This document shows positions 11,501-18,371 of a stretch of 28,206 nt of DNA, in pieces. The position numbers were made by a program, and so were the translations under genes. How positions within the stretch are numbered: the stretch's first letter is position 1; the number at the start of each line of letters is the position of its first letter. Under the pieces are notes generated by a model. That model ran no database searches and was not told the origin of the DNA. It saw only the letters and a list, made by a program, of their open reading frames with translations. This DNA is from Ophiothrix spiculata (taxonomy: Eukaryota; Echinodermata; Ophiuroidea; Amphilepidida; Ophiotrichidae): the NCBI GenBank assembly GCA_000969725.1, contig JXSR01S022753.1. The stretch is one strand, 5' to 3'.

Positions 11501-14500
11501 TACCAACTAGGAAGATTTAATCTTATTTAGTAAGATTTTGGGAGGCTTGCGAGAGCAGAAAATCTTACCAATAAGATGAATCTGTGAAATTACATATCTT
11601 CTTGGTACTTTTGTGTTTAAAATCTACTTTTTGGTAAAATAATCTACTTTATTGGTTGCAAAGTCTACCGTTACACATTCACAGGTTAGCAGATATGCAT
11701 ACATGCTATCATTGTTTTATCCCTAGTGAGATCATTTCCAGTGATATATAAAAATTATTTCCAGTGATATATTGAAAATATTTTTGAACCTCGCTGGTGC
11801 CAAAAAGTTGAGTGTGCTTGAAATACCCTTGGACAAGGAACTAACTGCTAATTGTCTTGTGGAAACCCGTACGAAACTCGGGGAGCTGATCTGGGCAGCG
11901 ATGGTGCGTATGTGGGCTGATCAATATTCAGCACCCCTTGAGGTTGCCGCAGAACCTGAAATGATGCTTGGTGTGGAATGGAGCTTACTTGGGCCACATT
12001 GATCAGCAAACGCCTGTGCAGAGGCCGATTGGAATTACAAATCTGGGAGGCATAGCGCACTATAAATCCCCAGTATTTATTTTATTTTTTATTTATTTAA
12101 AGTGATTTAACAACATTTATGTAGCATCCTTATCTTTTTCTTAAGCTTCATGAGGCATCAGTTTCTTAATTGAAATCTTTCACCACACTCATGTACTGAA
12201 GCGGACATTTTAATGGAAGAAAAATGATGACTAAATTCAATTAAAACGTAAATTTAAATTTCCATGCATATGTGATCTTGAATATGCTTAACCCACACCA
12301 AGGGAGAAAAAATTTATAGTCGGTATACGCAAAGAATATTCAATTTTAAGTTACTTTAAGCACACATAGATGGAATATTAGTAGGAAATGTCTAGTGCAT
12401 CTTTAACATACAATAGGTTTTAACTCCTAGAATTTGTTTTCAACTCTAGAAATACATTTCATCGTGCATAATTTCAACAATAAATCCAAGAGAAGTTATG
12501 CACAAATGACAGGGATAAAAGCTCTCCCAATATTGCCAACTCTATGAACATTTCCCTTCACCCTTACATGTTGCTAACACTTTTAAGTATTTTTGATTGC
12601 AATTCCTTTGTTTATTTCCTTCATCCATACAGGTTCAGTGTGTGAGGGACCAGTTTACGATAGAAGTATATGAAATGCATGCTAGAATAGCATTAGAAAA
12701 GGTAAGGAGTATACTTTGATCAACACTAAATAGGCGGGAATTATGAGGCTTTTCTTCGTCCGCAAATAAACATAATCCCACTTATACTCGCGCCGTAGAT
12801 ACTGATGCTCGAGTCACATGTACATCGTGCGCTGCGTCTCTTGCAATTGCGCTGTATTCAGCTACGCACACGCTTATCTGTATCAATGCACGATGTGAAG
12901 AGGCTTGCCTATTTGGTGTTGATCAAAGTATAGTACCATGTAGCAAGGCACAAGGGCATAACTGAATATAATGTTAAGATCATGACCTAATGATCTTTTA
13001 TAGAAATATCTTATTGAAATGAGCTCATGTTGAATTGGAAGAGAGCAAAAGTGTATAGAATGTTTCTCAAAGACTCCGATTGTGATTTTATAATTATAAT
13101 TCCATTGTTTGGTGAAATTGTCCTTTAAAGTGGTTTGAGGAAACATTTTGAGCCCATCTTTGAACTCCATCATTTTTTGAAGTGTAGTTATTAGTTTTTG
13201 CGTGATTGACGCATGTTGCATTCTATGTGTAAATGGGCGAAGTCACCCCTTTGAGGTTCACTCATTAAGGTATGAATGCTAAAGTAAACTTGAGTAAATA
13301 TATGAATGTGTAGCTCTTTTGTACTACATGTGAAACAATCTACTCAATACACATTTATTGAACAAATGAAATAAATTCTTGGACAGAAAGTCTCTGATGA
13401 TGCAAGGAGCTGTTGCAGGTTGAAACATGCACGGTGCTTGTATCTGACTTGAAAGCAATCAAGACCAACACGATGCACATTTGTGACCCGTCATATCGAA
13501 AGGTACCTTACGGGTCCCAAAATGAAAATTTATTTTTTGGTCTCATCTGAATGATCATATTTTAAGCTTTATAATGACACCTTGCTTTTGGTTATGGGAT
13601 GTTTGATTGCAAAGTTACATCCAAATTGGTAAAAGGGATCGGGCTGATTCAGAAAAATATAGTTCTGAGAAAATAGAATTTCAAGTTTCTGTACTGGTAA
13701 AACTTGAATGGAGAAAGGATTTTTAAAACATTTGGGTTGTGTTTTGAATATTTGAACCTGATTAATATGATAGAATACACTTCAAATGTAACGATTATGA
13801 TGAAATTAGAAATTTGACCTTGGACGTGATTTTTGACTATGCTCAGCTTCAATGGCCTGTATCTCGTAATTTACTATGCCAACCTTAAGGTACCTTTCGA
13901 TATGATAGGTCACATTTTAGCTACACTCCTCCAACACATAGTAGTATGCCGTTAAAGCCCCCTTAAGAGTACGCTTGTTTTACTGTACTGCACATTTTAC
14001 TGCTAGATACTGCAGGTCGGCGTCGCAATAAAGTTAATTTATTTTAACTTGAATTGCGTCAAGGTGCAGCAAAAAATAATCAATTTGGTAAAATTTACCA
14101 CACTGCACTAAGTTACGACTTACTATGAACAGACCTTAATGCTCTACATCAGGTTTAGTTACTACTTTAATCTCGCCTCATGTGATCAAAATAGCAAGAA
14201 CACTGACAAAAGCGACATGTATTATATGATAGTTATTTTCATTGTTACATTCCAGGGTGACCGTGCAGAGTTCAACCAGTGTCAAGCTCAGCTCAAGGTG
14301 TTGTACGGGGACGAAACTGAGGGCAATGTGATAGAATTCATTGCATATAGACTAGTGTATTACATTTACACTCAGAATACATTAGGTATCCTTTTATACT
14401 TGATTTAGTGCAGATTAAGAAAGCTTTGTTCAAAATGTATTAAAATGTTATGCCATAAGGCCCCCCCCCCCAAAAAAAAAAAAAAATTGTTTGTTTTCCT

Positions 14501-17500
14501 CCCCCGACCGACCATCAAAATTTGGCCCGACCGTGTGCTTTATAAGGTTTTTTTAATTATTTTCCCAACTTGTATTTGAGGATTTTTCGTACTAAAATAT
14601 ACAAATATTCACTGAGAAAGTCTTAAAATTGGAAAAATTTGATATGAATTGACATGAACTGTTTTTAACCAATAAGATTACCTTTTAAGAATCAGCAGTA
14701 TATTGTTCTCGTAAGTTAAGTTTATTTTTTGTTCAATATTTCCATATAAGTTGAGTTTCATGTACATTTATTACAACATTTATTTTTAAAGGCGCCGTTG
14801 TGGACAAACAAACAATATATTTTTTTTGGCCTAAAGTATATAACTGCATTTCATGTTTTAGGATAATCTGCATTTGCAACTTTGGTTAACTCCTGCAACA
14901 CGTTTAAACTCGCGTAAAGAGTACCTTTTCATTTGATGAGGTTAAAGTTCAAACGCAACTCAAGCGATGCTCGTGTGATTTGTCTGTTCTTTTTCTGTAT
15001 GACTTGATGATCGATTTAATTGGTTTGTTGTTCACGCACGGTGCGATCTGATCCCGCCCAGAATGAAAAGGTTATTTTCAGATGACTATTATAGTGCAAT
15101 GGGTGCTGTTGCTTTTAACACATGCTCAATGTTACATTTAGAATCAAAACACACAATATAATTATACATTGCTTGACTCAACCAATAGGGCCAAAGGATA
15201 CAATGAATAATAATAATGAATGGGGGGGGGGGGGTGCTCTGGCAAAATGAATGGAAAGTTGCGAATTTCAAATTTGAGTTGATGACATATTTTGATTCTC
15301 TAGAATGTCAGCTTTCAAATGATATATAATATGTCACACTTTCTTTCTCCATTCTCCATTTAGAGATCAAAATACAAAGCACTCCACAGAAAATCTGACA
15401 ATAAAAAATAGCTGCAAATCAATTTCAAAGTTATCGATTGCTGTAGTGTATGATAGCAAAATGTGATCAATTAACCGTGATTAATTACACTTCCCGGATT
15501 TTTGACCTCCAAAACTCAAAGTATAGTTAAACACTTATGCATGATTGCGTTTTAAGTCAAAAAGCAAAATTTGACCTTTTCACCATATTTTTACTTTAGA
15601 AGCATTTTTATTCAAAATCTTTATTCGTGACTTTCCGCTCATTTTACCAGAGCAACACACAAATGATTGTTTGTTTCATTGAGTTTTCAATGCATATTAT
15701 TTTGGCTAGATTATGTATATCTGCCAATAAATACTTGGATTTGATCATGTAAGTTATTTCTTTTCCATCATTTTCCCTTAACCAAATCACTCACAGATCT
15801 TACAACAGAACTTACTCACTTAAAGCCAGCAGTACGCAAGGATCCCATGGTAAAACACGCCCTCGCATTACGCTCTGCCTGGGCAATGTCAGATTATCAC
15901 ACATTTTTCAAGCTTTATCAAAGCGCACCTAAAATGACTCCTTATTTGTTAGATATGTTTATAGATCGAGAGAGGAAGAGGGCACTTAAGACCATCATCA
16001 AATCGTACGTATATATCACTTTACCGAGGATTTGCTCTATGTTTGTATTTGTTTACTTTTTGTCTTGTTTTCATTGTGTATTCGTCTTCTGTGTTTGTAT
16101 TCAGAGATCTAAACAATACCAGCTGACAAGTGAAGTCTGACGTGGTCAAGTTAGTTTATCTAAACAGTTAAGAATTTTGATTCTAAATATTGAGCCTTAT
16201 GGTCAATTTAAACTTTGGCTAATTATTTTAACCTTGCTTCTTAAGTTTACTGAGCACTGTTGTATGAGAAGAGAATACCTTGAAAATAGTATTTTAGTTC
16301 CCATCAAAAACATGACCCAAACTCCAAACCTAACAATAAACCTTGACCCTAAACCTAACACTAAGTCCTGACCCTAAAACGAACTCTGACCCTAAAACGA
16401 ACTCTTTATTGAACCTAACCATAAACTTTAACCCTAATATACTGGGTGGGATCTAACTTACACTTGGTCAAGCATTTCAGTAGGTAATTTTGATTTTTTT
16501 TGGAATATCACTTTTTAAAAAGCTTAAATTTCAATAATATTATCACTTCCTTTGTATACTTAAGAAAATCTGAGAAATGAAGTCATAGTATTTTGTCACA
16601 ACTGTTTAAACTTAATTCATATAGTGCTGATAAAATCTCTCTCATAAAATAACCCTGAATTTTATTATGCAACTCCAATTGTTTACCATTAAGTGCAGCT
16701 TAAGCTAAGAGAATGTAGTGAATATGCAACCATTCTCATATGCACCAGAATAATTGCCAATTTCCTCTTAGTAACATCTTGATTAGCCTAATTTAGTAAC
16801 GTCTTGATTAGCATAATTTAGTAACATCTTGATTAGCCTAATTTAGTAACGTCTTGATTAGCCCAATTTTGCGCACAATATTATTACTTTGTCTTGTGGT
16901 GCCTGTGTTGTTTGTCTTATGTCAATTAGGCTGTGGTCACACATTACTTGTTGTCACTGGTGTTGCAAGTTTTCAGAACGAGTCATGACCAGTTAAGAGC
17001 GAGTCCAAATACCAACCGCGTCCATATAGGACCATCCATGTAGACATTAGTTGTTTGTGAGCGATACTGTTACTGATTAGGAGTGACTTGGTCAGCTCTT
17101 TAAAGTGCTTTTAGTTGTACCCAAGACACTTTCTAAATGTGTTTTTGTGATTGGTGCATAATCTTGTATACTGTTCATGACTTATTCTCATGTGTGATCA
17201 TGCCTTCGGAATTAATGTTTAAGGGATGACATCAAACTCAACTACCATTTGAAGGCTTGTGACTGATGAGTCAGCTTAGTTGCACTTGTAATCAATAACA
17301 ACTGAGCAGAATTATTGGTTCCAAGTGGTCAATTGGCAGTTGGTTTTGAAGAAAACCTGAAGAATTATCAGTAGAGGTCATGCAATAGATTCGATCTTCC
17401 ATTTAAAAAGCAGCATCTTTCCTATATTACCCATGGCTAAGGTGAGTGCTACAGATATGTTCAAAAAAACAATGAAGTCAAAGAAATCTGAACAGATGAA

Positions 17501-18371
17501 AAAAAAACAAGTTTGTGCAGTATTAAGTGTCATATACTACAACGTAAGTTAAATGATGCTTGGCATCACTAGTCCAGGAAAATATTGGTGCCGTCTTTGA
17601 GTTTCAATATAACGAATCTTTGCTTGATGTTTAAAGAACATGTGGTTGGACTTATTTGGCTATAACAATCGGATTGTAATAAAATATCAAAAATGAAAAT
17701 TGCCGACATCCGACTCATTCCCCTTGATCGCGTCACATATGTGAAAGAGGGAGGAGGGAGGAAAAAGACAGCTTGCGCTTGTCCCAGGGTTTTAACCGGA
17801 AACCTCGTTCGTACCAGATGAGAGTAGTGGCTTCCTGCTATAGGGGAACTTAGACAGGTCAGGCATTCTATGTGCATGGATATTTGCCAACTCAGATAGC
17901 AAAGTTGATTTGCCCAATGTTGGTCCAATATTGGCCAACGTTGGGCCAACTAACTTTGCTATCTGGGAAACTGTGGTTGTGACTTAAGTATTTGAGAACG
18001 GTACAAGCAATCTAGGAATTCTGACTATATACAAGGTAAGAAAGTATATTTACAAATCATCCACCAGTTGTATATCTTTCAAGCAGATCAGGACTAGCTG
18101 TTATCAGGTTTGTTATTATAATCACTTGTAAATATTGTACAATAATTTGATATTAACCTTTGTTTCTTTTTATCTTTTCCCATCCTGGGTGTTTGTGTGT
18201 GCCTACCTCAGATATCGACCCACCATACCAGTATCCTTCATTACATCTGAACTTGCCTTTGTACAAACCGAGGCTTGCTTAGAATTTCTCACAGAGTGCA
18301 AAGCTACCTTGTCAGCCGATCAGACCAAACTAGATTGCAAGGCTAGCATGGCTGTCTTGCAGACGATATAA
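2334..18371 (+). CDS. LENG8: LENG8 homologue (THP3/SAC3-GANP family), 5'-incomplete, 11 coding exons
   Basis: Joined exons: 2334-2550, 2980-3159, 4948-5229, 6869-7090, 9889-10033, 10719-10814, 11312-11446, 12633-12701, 14256-14385, 15797-16004, 18212-18371. All ten introns are GT-AG, and the phases close exactly into 613 codons plus stop. Order along the visible protein: [10 protein letters not shown] (1-10); [14 protein letters not shown] and DGSAYTKDW blocks (about 78-125); nine RS dipeptides (195-212) with a basic tail; RG/GR tract (258-274); EYEDPD...[10 protein letters not shown] (about 305-326); SAC3/GANP-like domain (about 349-610) with [70 protein letters not shown] and [17 protein letters not shown]. 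These match, from memory, vertebrate LENG8 in order and spacing. The family is related to yeast Thp3 and acts with PCI-domain partners in nuclear mRNA processing; that role is family knowledge. The N-terminal Q/Y/P-rich exons are not found in bases 1-2333 and probably lie upstream. Confidence 0.95.
2551..2979 (+). other. LENG8 intron a-b
   Basis: GT-AG intron (GTGAGT...TTTCCAG) of 429 bases. Apart from the 95-bp repeat at 2768-2862 it holds only AT-rich sequence. Confidence 0.7.
2768..2862 (+). repeat. 95-bp direct repeat, copy 2 (intron after exon a)
   Basis: Exact copy of bases 1-95, in the intron between exons a and b. The sequence on either side does not resemble the flanks of copy 1 inside the window. 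Confidence 0.9.
2980..3159 (+). CDS. LENG8: LENG8 exon b, DWP...DGSAYT block
   Basis: The acceptor is TGTTTCCAG and the donor CTGG|GTAAGG. It encodes [19 protein letters not shown], an acidic/basic helix with [15 protein letters not shown], then [16 protein letters not shown]. Vertebrate LENG8 has a corresponding WP..MKEYV...SEEDKD...DGSAYTIDW segment, so this is one of the best conserved parts outside the C-terminal domain. The exon begins and ends inside codons (Ala and Gly). Confidence 0.93.
3814..3951 (+). repeat. Tandem duplication, 2 x 70 bp
   Basis: ATGCTGTTGTTGACCCTGTC...CATACGCATGCCAAAT at 3814 recurs at 3884 with only a one-base length difference (ACTTGT versus ACATTGT). This is a very young duplication. 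Confidence 0.93.
4105..4328. mobile_element. Small TTAA-flanked element with telomere-like ends (piggyBac-type MITE candidate)
   Basis: It starts TTAA-CCCTAACCCTGG at 4105 and ends AGGGTTAGGG-TTAA at 4328. The perfect inverted ends are 10 bp beyond the TTAA. A TTAA target and CCCT-starting TIRs are features of the piggyBac superfamily (family knowledge). The interior of about 200 bp is A/C-rich and non-coding. Two short TTAGGG-like units by chance is the alternative reading. Confidence 0.5.
4329..4603 (-). mobile_element. TTAA-flanked MITE, head-to-head with 4105-4328
   Basis: TTAA at 4329-4332 and 4600-4603 flank 4333-4599. The termini are AGGTGCCA and (reverse complement of the right end) AGGGGCA. 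The interior is the same family as the + copy at 1968-2200, here in the opposite orientation, and contains the quasi-palindrome CTGTCAGGGCCCCCGACAG (4436-4454). Confidence 0.65.
4670..4892. mobile_element. TIR element ACTGTCTTTTGA with subterminal GAGTGAT repeats
   Basis: ACTGTCTTTTGA at 4670 is the inverse of TCAAAAGACAGT ending at 4892. Inside, ATCACTCTCC and its complement GGAGAGTGAT recur at about 4702, 4736, 4848 and 4863, with GGCGAG/GCGAGT motifs beside each. Such subterminal repeats in both orientations are typical of hAT-like or foldback MITEs. Target duplication not resolved. Confidence 0.6.
4948..5229 (+). CDS. LENG8: LENG8 exon c, RS-rich
   Basis: The acceptor is CTTTCACAG and the donor AGCAG|GTATAT. 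It starts [18 protein letters not shown]-like with a K/R-rich stretch, then Q/H/G-rich sequence, and ends with nine consecutive RS dipeptides (bases 5135-5188) and [16 protein letters not shown] runs are substrates of SR kinases and typically drive nuclear-speckle localisation (family knowledge). The last codon is split (Ser) and is completed by the next exon. Confidence 0.9.
5582..5699. mobile_element. 118-bp foldback (CCGGTT-type palindrome)
   Basis: CTTCAAAAACTCAACCGGTG at 5582 pairs with AACCGCCGATTGAGTTTTGA ending near 5698. Inner arms (GGTTCTGGTCGGTT versus AACCG...GGCTAGAAC) continue the pairing at lower identity. There is no coding capacity. It sits 26 bases before the Tc1-like element. 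Confidence 0.65.
5727..6705 (+). mobile_element. Tc1/mariner-like transposon, internally deleted, ~200-bp TIRs
   Basis: Left TIR 5727-5928 and right TIR about 6504-6705 are inverted copies along their whole length (TAAACACAACACCAAAA, AAGTCCCCCTCTCAACATGA, TTACCAAAGTGCTGTGTGA, GGAAGACAAAAACTGC), with scattered differences. TA dinucleotides flank both ends (5725-5726, 6706-6707), the Tc1/mariner target. The core encodes a remnant of a transposase. The length of 979 bp is well below a full Tc1-like element (about 1.3-1.7 kb), so it is non-autonomous. Confidence 0.88.
6006..6482 (+). pseudogene. Tc1-like transposase remnant
   Basis: The translation contains [35 protein letters not shown] and [11 protein letters not shown]. 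These correspond to the G.L....NG..T...Y...L, second catalytic Asp (DNARPH) and third catalytic Glu (DLNPIEHLW) regions of Tc1 transposases. The amino-terminal helix-turn-helix part and the first catalytic Asp are missing through deletion. One in-frame TGA lies at 6270-6272, and the same frame then runs on to 6482. Not functional. Confidence 0.88.
6869..7090 (+). CDS. LENG8: LENG8 exon d, RG-rich
   Basis: The acceptor is CTCTTTTCAG and the donor GGCAGG|GTATGT. It encodes [21 protein letters not shown], followed by [20 protein letters not shown] and a lysine-rich end. RG/GR repeats are typical arginine-methylation and RNA-binding tracts. Vertebrate LENG8 also carries a GRGGRG...DRGRGR segment at this place. 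The tract is purine-rich and locally simple, so exact alignment with other species will be loose here. Confidence 0.88.
7481..8346. mobile_element. 866-bp foldback element with ~205-bp arms
   Basis: Arm 7481-7690 and arm about 8140-8346 are inverted copies at high identity: TAAACACCTCACAAAAGATA, CAGTCAGTCTGACCCCAATA, GACATATATGAAAAATATGG, CAGCTAAATATTGAC, TTTCATTTCTCACAT. TA occurs at both outer ends (7481-7482, 8345-8346), but the exact target duplication is uncertain. The core of about 450 bp (7691-8139) is AT-rich with no coding signal. Superfamily unknown; possibly a Tc1/mariner or foldback derivative. Confidence 0.82.
8446..8509 (+). repeat. 64-bp dispersed sequence, copy 1
   Basis: TGCATTCTTTGTGTAACTGG...CACTCATTAAGGGATGAATGCG. 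It matches copies at 10458-10519 and 13217-13280. The ends TGCATTC and GAATGC(A) are inverted. GGGTG and CACTC could form an inner stem. Confidence 0.75.
8640..8985. mobile_element. TTAA-flanked MITE, AGGTG(T/A)AGGTTCC ends
   Basis: TTAA at 8636-8639 and 8986-8989 flank inverted ends AGGTGTAGGTTCCGATC and (reverse complement) AGGTGAAGGTTCCTATC. The interior of about 346 bp contains a 21-bp tandem duplication, AATCAGTTAAAACT(G/A)AATTAC (8920-8961). A TTAA target suggests a piggyBac-type origin; no coding content. Confidence 0.72.
9379..9805. mobile_element. TAA-flanked MITE, GCCATTTC ends (Harbinger-like candidate)
   Basis: TAA at 9376-9378 and 9806-9808 flank inverted ends GCCATTTCGATAATTCAGAT and (reverse complement) GCCATTTCAATAATTCCGAT. 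Similarity continues through CAGAA.GCATT.TGG and TTAAAAAC for about 45 bp. A 3-bp TAA/TTA target duplication is typical of PIF/Harbinger. The interior of about 340 bp is non-coding. Confidence 0.7.
9889..10033 (+). CDS. LENG8: LENG8 exon e, EDPD/KRAARF linker
   Basis: The acceptor follows a T-tract of about 17 bases (9863-9878) and the donor is TTG|GTAAGT. It encodes [27 protein letters not shown], matching the conserved ECEDPE...KQKRAARFQ block just before the SAC3-like domain of LENG8. It ends with LTLQVNTFL in phase 0. Confidence 0.93.
10034..10718 (+). other. LENG8 intron e-f
   Basis: GT-AG intron of 685 bases. It contains copy 2 of the 64-bp dispersed sequence (10458-10519) and otherwise no recognisable element. 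Confidence 0.75.
10458..10519 (+). repeat. 64-bp dispersed sequence, copy 2
   Basis: TGCATTCTATGTGTAACTGG...CACCCATTAAGGGATGAATGCA, with perfect 7-bp inverted ends TGCATTC/GAATGCA and a potential inner stem GGGTG/CACCC. All three copies lie in LENG8 introns in the same orientation. Confidence 0.78.
10719..10814 (+). CDS. LENG8: LENG8 exon f, start of SAC3/GANP domain
   Basis: The exon is 96 bases, phase 0 at both ends; acceptor TTTCTACAG, donor ACC|GTAAGT. It encodes [21 protein letters not shown]. The P(I/V).GTC..L.K.Y.RLT motif marks the beginning of the SAC3/GANP/THP3 domain. Confidence 0.95.
10815..11311 (+). other. LENG8 intron f-g
   Basis: GT-AG intron of 497 bases; no repeat or other feature recognised. 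Confidence 0.7.
11312..11446 (+). CDS. LENG8: LENG8 exon g, SAC3/GANP domain
   Basis: The exon is 135 bases, phase 0 at both ends; acceptor TACCTGCAG, donor ACT|GTAAGT. It encodes [20 protein letters not shown] and [12 protein letters not shown]. These are signature helices of the family (VRP..VL.KSL.MVK..W....Y.....[11 protein letters not shown]). Confidence 0.96.
11514..11581. repeat. Short imperfect hairpin
   Basis: GATTTAATCTTATTTAGTAA at 11514 is the inverse of TTACCAATAAGATGAATC ending at 11581, about 24 bp per arm with one gap. Possibly a very small MITE. Confidence 0.45.
11800..12110 (+). mobile_element. SINE-like retroelement copy
   Basis: From about 11800 it contains CCCTTGGACAAGGAACTAAC, then CGAAACTCGGGGAGCTGATC, TGTGGGCTGATC, TTGATCAGCAAACGCCTGTG and AGCGCACTATAAATCCCCAG. 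It closes with an ATTT/TTTA-rich tail (12073-12098). The CCTTGG.CAAGG head and GCGCACTATAAAT...(ATTT)n tail are, from memory, usual in SINEs of marine invertebrate deuterostomes. I could not identify pol III A and B boxes confidently. A second fragment is at 2229-2285. Confidence 0.6.
12633..12701 (+). CDS. LENG8: LENG8 exon h, SAC3/GANP domain
   Basis: The exon is 69 bases, phase 0 at both ends; acceptor CCATACAG, donor AAG|GTAAGG. It encodes [23 protein letters not shown], the [12 protein letters not shown] core of the family. A TIR element begins only a few bases into the following intron (see 12712-12930), leaving the donor sequence intact. Confidence 0.96.
12712..12930. mobile_element. 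TA-flanked MITE, TACTTTGATC ends, beside a splice donor
   Basis: TA at 12710-12711 and 12931-12932 flank inverted ends TACTTTGATCAACACTAAAT and TACTTTGATCAACACCAAAT (reverse complement), about 24 bp with one mismatch. The 219-bp body has a CpG-rich core (about 12790-12880). It begins 8 bases after the GT of the intron following exon h and leaves GTAAGG intact. Confidence 0.8.
13217..13280 (+). repeat. 64-bp dispersed sequence, copy 3
   Basis: TGCATTCTATGTGTAAATGG...CACTCATTAAGGTATGAATGCT. It is the most diverged of the three copies, but the ends and the CATTAAGG.ATGAATGC block are kept. Confidence 0.72.
13482..13914. mobile_element. 433-bp TIR element, TGTGACC(CG/TA)TCATATCG ends
   Basis: TGTGACCCGTCATATCGAAA at 13482 is matched by the reverse complement of the right end, TGTGACCTATCATATCGAAA, each continuing GGTACCTTA: 29 bp with two mismatches. 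No coding content. A target duplication could not be resolved. Typical MITE size and structure. Confidence 0.8.
14256..14385 (+). CDS. LENG8: LENG8 exon i, SAC3/GANP domain
   Basis: The acceptor is ACATTCCAG and the donor TTAG|GTATCC. It encodes [20 protein letters not shown] and [19 protein letters not shown], matching the GD..EFNQC..QLK.LY and EF.AYR.LYYI families of helices. It ends one base into a split Asp codon. Confidence 0.95.
14459..14831. mobile_element. TAA-flanked element, GGCC ends with expanded C/A homopolymers (Harbinger-like candidate)
   Basis: TAA at 14456-14458 and 14832-14834 flank ends starting GGCC. The left end is GGCC + extra C, A15, TTGTTTGTTTT; the right end (reverse complement) is GGCC, A8, TATATTGTTTGTTTGT. 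The left homopolymers, C11 (14461-14471) and A15 (14472-14486), look like slippage expansion. TAA target and GGCC ends suit PIF/Harbinger. Confidence 0.55.
15222..15234 (+). repeat. G13 homopolymer
   Basis: Thirteen G in a row, preceded by an (AATAAT) run. Length is likely polymorphic or error-prone in assemblies. Confidence 0.9.
15797..16004 (+). CDS. LENG8: LENG8 exon j, SAC3/GANP domain
   Basis: The acceptor is CACTCACAG and the donor AATC|GTACGT. It encodes [57 protein letters not shown] and LKTIIKS. This corresponds to the HALALR.AWA...YH.FF.LY...P....L.D.F.DRER..AL..MIK core. Confidence 0.96.
16318..16437 (+). repeat. Degenerate (AACCCTA/AACCTAA)n stretch
   Basis: Repeated AACCTAAC, GACCCTAAA and TTAACCCTAAT words, including a near-exact doubled GACCCTAAAACGAACTCT (16370-16408). 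It resembles a decayed interstitial telomeric (TTAGGG) tract on the complementary strand. Simple-sequence drift is the alternative. Confidence 0.5.
16768..16869 (+). repeat. 26-bp tandem array, 4 units in AB-AB arrangement
   Basis: Unit TTAGTAACATCTTGATTAGC + CTAATT. Units 1 and 3 read CATCTT...GCCT; units 2 and 4 read CGTCTT. The alternation shows a 52-bp dimer was duplicated after the first doubling. Confidence 0.88.
17893..17965. mobile_element. 73-bp palindromic mini-element
   Basis: CAGATAGCAAAGTTGATTTG (arm 17893-17923) is the inverse of the arm 17935-17965 ending CTAACTTTGCTATCTG, 31 bp with four mismatches. The loop TCCAATATTGG is itself nearly palindromic, and CCAACGTTGGGCCAAC repeats add symmetry. 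It is likely a tiny foldback MITE. Confidence 0.75.
18212..18371 (+). CDS. LENG8: LENG8 terminal coding exon
   Basis: The acceptor is CTACCTCAG. It encodes [40 protein letters not shown] and SMAVLQTI, then the TAA stop (followed by a second TAA). The human counterpart reads FRPALPVSYLQAELAFEGE... (from memory), so the protein ends at the expected place. No further coding exon is needed. Confidence 0.94.

Larger units (their letters stand above)
11447..12632 (+). other. LENG8 intron g-h
   Basis: GT-AG intron of 1186 bases with a small hairpin (11514-11581), a short duplication ATTTCCAGTGATATA (about 11737 and 11758) and a SINE-like copy. From 12111 to the acceptor it is AT-rich without recognised features. 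Confidence 0.7.
12702..14255 (+). other. LENG8 intron h-i
   Basis: GT-AG intron of 1554 bases. It holds a TA-flanked MITE at its 5' edge, copy 3 of the 64-bp sequence (13217-13280) and a TIR element (13482-13914). 12933-13216 and 13915-14255 show nothing recognised. Confidence 0.75.
14386..15796 (+). other. LENG8 intron i-j
   Basis: GT-AG intron of 1411 bases with a TAA-flanked element (14459-14831) and a 13-base G homopolymer (15222-15234). 14835-15796 is otherwise AT-rich without a recognised feature. Confidence 0.7.
16005..18211 (+). other. LENG8 intron j-k
   Basis: GT-AG intron of 2207 bases. It contains degenerate telomere-like repeats (16318-16437), a 26-bp tandem array (16768-16869) and a palindrome (17893-17965). 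The remainder (16438-16767, 16870-17892) shows no recognised element. Confidence 0.75.

Noticed and set aside
16928-17205. Possible inverted ends GTGGTCACACAT / ATGTGTGATCATG
   Set aside because: Only about 12 bp match imperfectly and there are no consistent flanks. This is too weak to call an element.
17680-17830. tRNA-like words near GTTTTAACCGGAAACCTCG
   Set aside because: No cloverleaf could be built. It lacks an acceptor stem and proper A and B boxes.
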